28,096 nt of DNA. Source: an uncultured Campylobacter sp. (GTDB lineage: Bacteria > Campylobacterota > Campylobacteria > Campylobacterales > Campylobacteraceae). Positions 23,132 to 28,096 of this stretch are shown here, one piece after another. Location: the NCBI RefSeq assembly GCF_937997535.1, contig NZ_CALKTT010000039.1:1-28096 (forward strand), in the 5' to 3' direction. The first letter of the stretch is position 1, and every line of letters starts with the position of its first letter. A program made the translations under genes and the position numbers. The notes under the pieces are model-generated. The model worked only from the letters and a program-made list of their open reading frames with translations. It was not told the origin of the DNA and did no database searches.

Positions 23132-25873
23132 CTAGAATTTCGGCGCATTTATCCTCACGGTTTCATCGGTATCAAAAATATAGGTCTGCGCCGCCTCCGC
23201 GATATCCTTTGGCGTGATGGAATTTATGATCTTTTCAAAGGTCTTAAAATCGGCGATCTCCTCATTCCAAAGCGCGTATTTTACGAGCGCGTCGTTCCAA
23301 AACTCGGGGCTTTCGCGAGCGATGCGAGCCGTGATAATCTGAGATTTTTTAAAATTTTCAAGATGCCGCGTTACGTCCGATCCGCCGCCTGCGATTTCTA
23401 CAAAAATTTCTCTGATTGTGGATAAAATTTGATCCGTGTTTTTCGGTGCGCAGGAAAACGAAATATGAAGGCTCGAGTGCCCGTACGGGATGCGGCTTAG
23501 GCTCGAAGCGACCGAAAAGCCGTAAGTACGCCCCTCGTCCTCTCTGATGCGCTCTCTAAGTGCTTCCTGAAGCACCGAAGCTAGGGCTGAAATTTTAATT
23601 GCATTTTCAAGCGAGTATGGAGCGGATCTGTTTATCGCGGTAAGCGCGACGTCGCTTCTAGGGGAGTTTTGATAGTTGCGCATAAAAACGTGCCGTCCGC
23701 TTAAGCTGCGGATGCCGTCATCTTTAAAATCCTCGCGTTCGCCGCGAACAGGCAGGTTCGCCAGATATTTTTTTATGAGGGCTTCGGCGTCTTTTAACTC
23801 AAAATCGCCGCTAAGTACGAAAGTGTAGGATGCGGCGTTGCTAAATTTATCATAGACGATCTTTTTTAACTCTTCCGCGTTAAGAGCTTTGATCTGCGCA
23901 GCGCTTAGAGGGCGCATTCGCGCATTGCCGCCGTAAAAAAACTCGCTAAATTCCCTGCTAAATTTATATCCGGGCAATTTCTCGTTTCGCGCAAGTTCGT
24001 CGAGCGATTTGATCTTTAAATTTTGCAGTGCTTTCTCGTCCATGCGCGGAGAGCTAAGCTCTAAGTTTATCGCTTCCAGCAGCCATTTTAGATCCCGCGA
24101 GCCGCAGCTTCCGTAAAATCCGTGCGAGAACGCGGAGATATTTTTGCGGTAATTCACCTGCCGCCCGCTTAAAATTTGCGAAATTTCATAATTGTTAAAC
24201 TCGCCTGCGCCGCTTTCGTTTGAAAGCATCGCGGCAAAACTGCCAAGCCCGGGATGCGCCAGATTGGACATTCCTCCCCTGCTTACCGCGGCAAACGAGA
24301 TGAAATCCTTGCGCGTCTTAAGTGGCTTTAAGATCACGGTCGCGTTATTTTCAAGCAGGTAGGTATAAAATTTAAATCGCGGATCAAAGCTCTTGCTTAA
24401 AATTTTGCCCTCAGGCAGGTTTTTAGAAACCAAGCTACCCGGCAGCTTTTTATGCGCGGCATGCGTATTTATCGCCCTGGCGCCATCCTGCAACTTCTTA
24501 AATTTGGTCTCATCCAGATTGTATCCGGAGCCGCTAAATACGCTTGCGTGCACCTCGCTTAGATCCGTCAGGCGCCTAAATTCTAAATTTAGCTCCTCTA
24601 GGCTGATCTCGCGCAGCAGTTTTACCTCCAAATCTCTCTGTTTTGCGGCGCTAGGCAGAGCGGCTCCTGATTTTACGGCATGAAGAATCTCTCTTGAAAA
24701 AAACGCGGAATTTGCGCTTTTTCTGCGCTCGAAGGCGCTGTGCCGCGAGCTGATCAAAGCATCCTTCGCAAGGGCGAAATCGCGCGCATCAAAGCCGCTA
24801 TCTCGCAAGCCTTTGATTAGCCCGAGCGCCTGCGAGATCGCGCCGTCAAAGTCTCCGCCCAAAACGGCGACGTCAAAGCTATAGATCGTTTTTTGAAACT
24901 GCAAATTCGACCTGGAAAAATTAACTCGCAGCAGCGCGCCTTCGCTAGCCTTCGCTCGCTCATAAATCGTAGAGATGAGGCTTGAGATAAGTTCGCTTTT
25001 TAAAATTTTTCTCGCATTCGCCTCGCTGCTTGGGGGCGCAAATTCCTCCCAAAACGAAATTTTGACGGAATTTAGCGATGTTTCGTTCGTATCGTAATTG
25101 TAAATTTTCAAACCCTGCCTAGACGGAATGGCCATATCCTGGCGAGCGTAGGAGTTTGTATTTTTAAGAGGCGAAAAATTTTGCTTTAGCAATTTTAAAA
25201 TTTTATCCCTTTTGAAATCACCCACGGCTATAAATTTCATAGATCTGGGCTGGTAAATTTTTTGATAGAGTTCCTTGATTCGCTGCGCGCTTACGGATTT
25301 TACGACCGCCATATCGCCGATCGGCGCACGATTAAAATACGCGCTGCCGCCATAAAGCTCCTCATCCATCCGCTCGTAAAGCCTTGCGATCGGCGTATCG
25401 CGGCTGCGCGCCTCCTCGATTATGACGCCTCTTTCTTTTACGAGCTCGAGCGGATTGAACTCCACTCCGTCCGCAATCGAAGCAAAAATTTTAAAAACGT
25501 CCTTTAAATTTTCTTCGCTAACCGCGATGCTAAGCGTGTAAATCGTGCTGTCATATCCCGTCTGCGCATTTACGTCGGCGCCGAATTTCACGCCCAGGCT
25601 CTGCAGTTTTTTGATGAGCTCATTTTTGCTAAAATCGCGGCTTCCGTTAAAGGACATGTGCTCTATGAAGTGCACAAGCCCGCGCTCATCAGGGCCCTCA
25701 TCGATCGAGCCCGCATCCACGATCAGATAGAAAACGGCGGAATTTTTGGGCACGGAATTTTCTAAAATATAGTATTTAAGCCCGTTTGGCAGCACTCCCC
25801 GCAGGACGGCTCCGTCCCACTCAAGCGCAAAAGCTCCCACACAAAGCAGTAAAAATAGTAAAATTTTTCGCAT
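23132..25873 (-). CDS. M16 family zinc metallopeptidase, PqqL/FusC-like
   Basis: A 913-residue exported peptidase. A signal peptide (residues 1-17, ...CVGAFA-LEW) sends it to the periplasm. The inverted zinc motif H68-F-I-E71-H72 in the first domain, with E147 (in VKERGVIIEE) 75 residues later, is the complete HxxEHx(74-76)E site of inverzincins. The FNGSRDFSKNELI stretch and R-Y continuing as in PqqL follow. The second half is the non-catalytic mirror (YSLENAIKISALASVLQEALRERIREDEGRTYGFSV, shown by EALRERIREDEGRTYG near 775). Length matches PqqL and FusC (about 930). In Pectobacterium FusC cuts ferredoxin imported by its TonB receptor FusA. Here a receptor gene follows on the same strand, 330 bases away. 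The ATG has AAAGG upstream. Confidence 0.9.
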   Translation of the reverse strand: MRKILLFLLLCVGAFALEWDGAVLRGVLPNGLKYYILENSVPKNSAVFYLIVDAGSIDEGPDERGLVHFIEHMSFNGSRDFSKNELIKKLQSLGVKFGADVNAQTGYDSTIYTLSIAVSEENLKDVFKIFASIADGVEFNPLELVKERGVIIEEARSRDTPIARLYERMDEELYGGSAYFNRAPIGDMAVVKSVSAQRIKELYQKIYQPRSMKFIAVGDFKRDKILKLLKQNFSPLKNTNSYARQDMAIPSRQGLKIYNYDTNETSLNSVKISFWEEFAPPSSEANARKILKSELISSLISTIYERAKASEGALLRVNFSRSNLQFQKTIYSFDVAVLGGDFDGAISQALGLIKGLRDSGFDARDFALAKDALISSRHSAFERRKSANSAFFSREILHAVKSGAALPSAAKQRDLEVKLLREISLEELNLEFRRLTDLSEVHASVFSGSGYNLDETKFKKLQDGARAINTHAAHKKLPGSLVSKNLPEGKILSKSFDPRFKFYTYLLENNATVILKPLKTRKDFISFAAVSRGGMSNLAHPGLGSFAAMLSNESGAGEFNNYEISQILSGRQVNYRKNISAFSHGFYGSCGSRDLKWLLEAINLELSSPRMDEKALQNLKIKSLDELARNEKLPGYKFSREFSEFFYGGNARMRPLSAAQIKALNAEELKKIVYDKFSNAASYTFVLSGDFELKDAEALIKKYLANLPVRGEREDFKDDGIRSLSGRHVFMRNYQNSPRSDVALTAINRSAPYSLENAIKISALASVLQEALRERIREDEGRTYGFSVASSLSRIPYGHSSLHISFSCAPKNTDQILSTIREIFVEIAGGGSDVTRHLENFKKSQIITARIARESPEFWNDALVKYALWNEEIADFKTFEKIINSITPKDIAEAAQTYIFDTDETVRINAPKF

Positions 25874-26659
25874 TTAAGCCTTTCATTTATTTCTAGTTAA
25901 ATTCCGTCTCGCAGATATTTGGCAGACTTTTCTCTTTCGGCTTATCAAACTGCCTGCCTGCGCCATTCTGCGCTATTGTTTAGATTTGCTCGCCCCGATT
26001 GCTAGCCTGCGATATTTCTTAAATTTGCCAACTTTTAAGCCGCCTGTTCGCTGCGCTAGTCCCGGTCTGATTGCGAGCGTATCGGTTCTAGGCTTGCGCT
26101 ACGCGGCTTCCCTCGTTTATTTTATCACTCAGAGGTACGCAGGCGCATTTGATCTTTATCTGCGCGACGGCACGGCAGTACGGCGGCGCGCTCGCGCAAG
26201 ATAAATTTTGAAATTTACTTGCACCCAGTCTAAATTTAAAAAGCGCGAGTCGGTAAATTTTAAATTTACGTCTGGCATTGCAGCTGCTAAACTTTGAAAT
26301 TTCATAGCTAAATTCCGCAGCTAAGCCCACGACCGCTTTCTGGCAGACGGGCGAGTATTTAAATTTAGCATCGCCCTTGCTCTTACTGCGCGCTATTTTA
26401 GCACGGGTTAATCAAAAAAACTTCCGATGTTTCATCCATCAATACGACCGCAATGCACTCGAGTTTAACACGAACCTACTAAAAGCTCCTCGGCATATTT
26501 TGACACCTACCGCCGTATAACATTTGGCGCGCGCACGAGCCGCCGCCTACGCCGCCTGCTACGAGATAAAATTTTAGCCTAAAGAGCATTAAATGAAAAT
26601 TAGTATAAATAAAATGTGAAATTTTTGAAGTTAAAAGGGAATTTCGGATTAGATTAAAA
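25874..26659. other. Long region without a convincing gene
   Basis: In 786 bases I find no RNA gene and no reading frame with both a ribosome site and a recognisable product. A plus-strand frame at 25986-26204 and a minus-strand one at 26088-26330 are open but arginine- and cysteine-rich with no start signal. The left end must hold the metallopeptidase promoter, though I see no strong -10. The rest alternates GC-rich and AAATTT-rich patches like other eroded spacers in this window. Confidence 0.4.
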
Positions 26660-26747
26660 TGGCCGGGAGATAGGGATTCGAACCCCAGGAGGCTTTCACC
26701 TCAACGGTTTTCAAGACCGCCGCTTTCGACCGCTCAGCCATCTCCCG
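26660..26747 (-). tRNA. tRNA-Ser(TGA)
   Basis: An 88-base class II tRNA. Acceptor CGGGAGA pairs with TCTCCCG, discriminator G, CCA encoded. The anticodon loop CTTGAAA gives TGA (reads UCA and other UCN). A long variable arm (TTGAGGTGAAAGCCTCC region) is present. It is the last gene of the minus-strand tRNA cluster. Confidence 0.96.
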
Positions 26748-26806
26748 ATTAAGGGCGGGTAGACCCCGCCGAAAGTTCGCGCAGATCAAGACCTGCGCGC
26801 GCAATT

Positions 26807-26962
26807 TTATTCGGTTTTTTCTCCGACCCACTCGGCGCCGTTGTGAACCTTTTCTTTGGTCCATTGAGCCGCGTTGTGCGAATCCTCTTTTACGCCGTGC
26901 CAAGTATTAGAGCACCCGCTAAAAACCATCAATGCCAAAAGAGCCGCTAGTATGTATCTCAT
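26807..26962 (-). CDS. Entericidin-like small lipoprotein
   Basis: A 51-residue lipoprotein. I start it at 26962, where GGAG precedes the ATG, rather than 11 codons earlier inside the tRNA-Cys flank. Residues 3-16 are the hydrophobic signal and VFSG-C17 is the lipobox. The mature part (CSNTWHGVKEDSHNAAQWTK, then EKVHNGAEWVGEKTE) resembles the entericidin EcnA/EcnB family, whose mature sequences begin C-N-T-x-x-G-x-x-x-D and form an amphipathic helix. E. coli entericidins act as a toxin-antidote pair at the envelope in starvation; here only one copy is seen, so the antidote/toxin role is open. It is unusual in being placed between tRNA-Cys and tRNA-Ser on the same strand. Confidence 0.75.
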   Translation of the reverse strand: MRYILAALLALMVFSGCSNTWHGVKEDSHNAAQWTKEKVHNGAEWVGEKTE

Positions 26963-26983
26963 AATAACTCCTTTTTTAGGATC

Positions 26984-27057
26984 TGGAGGCGACACCCGGA
27001 TTCGAACCGGGGATCAAAGCTTTGCAGGCTCATGCCTTACCACTTGGCTATGTCGCC
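26984..27057 (-). tRNA. tRNA-Cys(GCA)
   Basis: 74 bases with acceptor GGCGACA pairing with TGTCGCC, discriminator T and encoded CCA. The anticodon loop CCTGCAAAG region gives GCA. T-arm CCCCGGTTCGAATCCGGG is intact. It lies 16 bases from tRNA-Leu on the same strand. Confidence 0.96.
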
Positions 27058-27073
27058 GCGCCGGCTTATTAGG

Positions 27074-27160
27074 TGGTGCCCGGAGCCGGACTTGAACCGG
27101 CACGGAAAAAATTCCGAGGGATTTTAAGTCCCTTGCGTCTACCGATTCCGCCATCCGGGC
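27074..27160 (-). tRNA. tRNA-Leu(TAA)
   Basis: 87 bases, class II. Acceptor GCCCGGA pairs with TCCGGGC, discriminator A, CCA encoded. Anticodon stem GGGA/TCCC encloses CTTAAAA, giving TAA. The variable arm is CTCGGAATTTTTTCCGTG. It lies 27 bases from tRNA-Gly. Confidence 0.96.
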
Positions 27161-27187
27161 ACGTTTAATACAAAACAGAATGTAAAA

Positions 27188-27262
27188 TGGAGCGGGAAAC
27201 GAGAGTCGAACTCGCGACATCAACCATGGCAAGGTTGCGCTCTACCACTGAGCTATTCCCGC
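27188..27262 (-). tRNA. tRNA-Gly(GCC)
   Basis: 75 bases. Acceptor GCGGGAA pairs with TTCCCGC, discriminator T, CCA encoded. The anticodon loop TTGCCAT gives GCC. First gene of the minus-strand cluster; TTGCAT and TAATAT just upstream are a plausible promoter. Confidence 0.96.
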
Positions 27263-27397
27263 GCAAAGAAATGAAATATTACCCAATGCAAGCTTAAAAT
27301 TTCATTTTATAGCGGCTTTTACGGAGAAAATTTTAGCGTAGCACCGTAATTTAAAAATTTTGTAAGTAAAATAATGTAAAATTACAAAATCTTTATT

Positions 27398-27473
<76 letters not shown>

Positions 27474-27583
27474 TTTAAGCTACTTTTAATTTTCAATTAC
27501 TTCTTTTAAATCTCTTTTGCTTCCTTTAAATACGGATATTTAGGGCTTTTAGTAATTTTAATTATTTTTGTTTCTTTTTATGT

Positions 27584-27589
27584 TATAAT
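27584..27589 (+). promoter_or_regulatory. Predicted -10 element in front of the integrase remnant
   Basis: TATAAT within a very T-rich stretch (TTTTTGTTTCTTTTTATGT upstream), the Campylobacter sigma-70 pattern. No full gene follows directly; it may have served the integrase or now serve the partial gene at 27931. Confidence 0.4.
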
Positions 27590-27613
27590 TGTTTTAGAAT
27601 AATTCAGTTGTTT

Positions 27614-27644
27614 ATTAGGTTAGTTAAAACCTATTAGGTCAGTT
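27614..27644. repeat. Short direct repeat near the integrase remnant
   Basis: ATTAGGTTAGTT (27614-27625) and ATTAGGTCAGTT (27633-27644) differ at one base and are 19 bases apart. They resemble recombinase or regulator binding sites, though chance duplication is possible. Confidence 0.3.
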
Positions 27645-27904
27645 TTACAGAAAGAGCAATGATATCGACCAAAAGCCCTTTGACGCATATATCGCACAAA
27701 AACGAAAAATGGTATAAGCGAGAGCTATATCGCAAAAATCATTAAGATGAACGAAAAATATATATCTCCATCTTTTGACGAGCGCAATATAAAGACGATG
27801 AAATATAGCGATATTTTAGAATTTTGAACCAAAATAATCCAAGTTCTAGTCGTCTCGAAACGCTTCATCACCTAATAAACGATATAGAAAAGTCTTTGCA
27901 ATAA
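27628..27904 (+). pseudogene. Tyrosine recombinase (phage-type integrase) fragment, core-binding region, frameshifted
   Basis: No single frame is open, but adding one A in the run near 27701-27706 and one T in GAATTTTGAAC (about 27822-27826) gives a continuous reading of roughly 90 codons. In order it contains KPFDAYIAQKRK, NGISESYIAKIIKMNEKYIS, PSFDERNIKTMKYSDILEF and then SSRLETLHHLINDIEKSLQ-stop. The IS-P-x-F...IK-x-(I/M)KYSDI-x-EFL pattern is that of the SAM-like core-binding domain of Campylobacter phage integrases. The catalytic domain (R-H-R-Y) is absent and there is no clear start. It begins about 150 bases after tRNA-Ala, the usual place for an integrase. I take it as the wreck of an integrated element. 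Confidence 0.6.
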
Positions 27905-27930
27905 ATTAAATTTTAATGGAAGGAGAGATT

Positions 27931-28096
27931 ATGTCAGTTGAAGAAGATATTGTGTTTATAGATGAAGATTACGTAAATATCGTACCGCAGGATCTGCTGG
28001 AGCGCGGTATACGATTAAGGGAAGAGTACGGAATTTATGATATCGCTTGGAGATTTGACGATGTAATGGAGGTACTAAAAATCGCAAGAGATAGAG
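27931..28096 (+). CDS. Hypothetical protein, N-terminal part (runs off the window)
   Basis: An ATG with a strong GGAGAGA site upstream opens a frame of 55 codons that reaches the window end without a stop. The visible part is very acidic (MSVEEDIVFIDEDYVNIVPQ) and then helical (LLERGIRLREEYGIYDIAWR, FDDVMEVLKIARDR). I do not recognise it. Its base composition is lower in GC than most of the window, and it follows the integrase remnant by 26 bases, so it may be cargo of the same element. Small acidic proteins at such places are often antitoxins or regulators, but nothing here proves that. Confidence 0.6.
   Translation, partial: MSVEEDIVFIDEDYVNIVPQDLLERGIRLREEYGIYDIAWRFDDVMEVLKIARDR

Noticed and set aside
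25986..26330. Overlapping plus and minus frames of 72 and 80 codons in the long spacer
   Set aside because: They overlap on opposite strands, have no start signals, and show composition expected of GC-rich non-coding sequence.
26593..26616. Seven-codon mini frame (MKISINKM) with a weak ribosome site
   Set aside because: Too short to support a product, and no structure or downstream gene suggests a leader peptide.

Overview
The window looks like chromosome from a Campylobacter of the higher-GC, human-associated kind. C. gracilis or a close relative is my guess from base composition alone. The evidence is the extreme abundance of AAATTT-type words both between and inside genes, a complete CmeABC-type efflux operon behind a CmeR-box-like operator, an AssT-type arylsulfotransferase, and a tRNA cluster whose genes encode their own CCA ends. 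No database search was possible, so species and family calls rest on recognised motifs.

Left part (1-8330), mostly minus strand: the start of an aldo/keto reductase; a periplasmic arylsulfate sulfotransferase; a small plus-strand tautomerase; an NAD(P)-binding protein and a short-chain dehydrogenase; a flavin reductase broken by three single-base indels; a lipoprotein and a tannase/feruloyl-esterase-family hydrolase that look like one operon; the C-terminal half of a YagU-like membrane protein; and a DHA1-type MFS exporter. Several members of this stretch are decayed.

Middle (8330-16400): a 584-base stretch with no convincing gene, then thiD with an unusual insertion of about 85 residues. 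Divergent from it is cmeABC, whose leader carries a near-perfect match to the C. jejuni CmeR operator although no regulator gene is beside it. The operon ends in a clear intrinsic terminator. A degenerate 20-bp tandem repeat and tRNA-Ser(GGA) follow.

Right part (16400-26660): a DyP-type peroxidase, four genes of unknown function (one frameshifted), then two large minus-strand genes that I consider the main find. One is a PqqL/FusC-like M16 metallopeptidase and the other a TonB-dependent receptor. The pair has the composition of a protease-associated import system of the FusA/FusC or YddB/PqqL kind. The receptor carries a G9 tract between its start codon and its signal peptide. Either G8 or G10 would stop translation within about 60 codons, so it is predicted to be phase variable. 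A Fur-box-like sequence overlaps its likely -10.

Right edge (26660-28096): minus-strand tRNAs Gly-Leu-Cys, an entericidin-like small lipoprotein and tRNA-Ser(TGA), then tRNA-Ala(GGC) on the plus strand. Just beyond tRNA-Ala is an AT-rich stretch with a decayed tyrosine-integrase fragment and the start of an unknown gene. This suggests the edge of an integrated element that continues outside the window.
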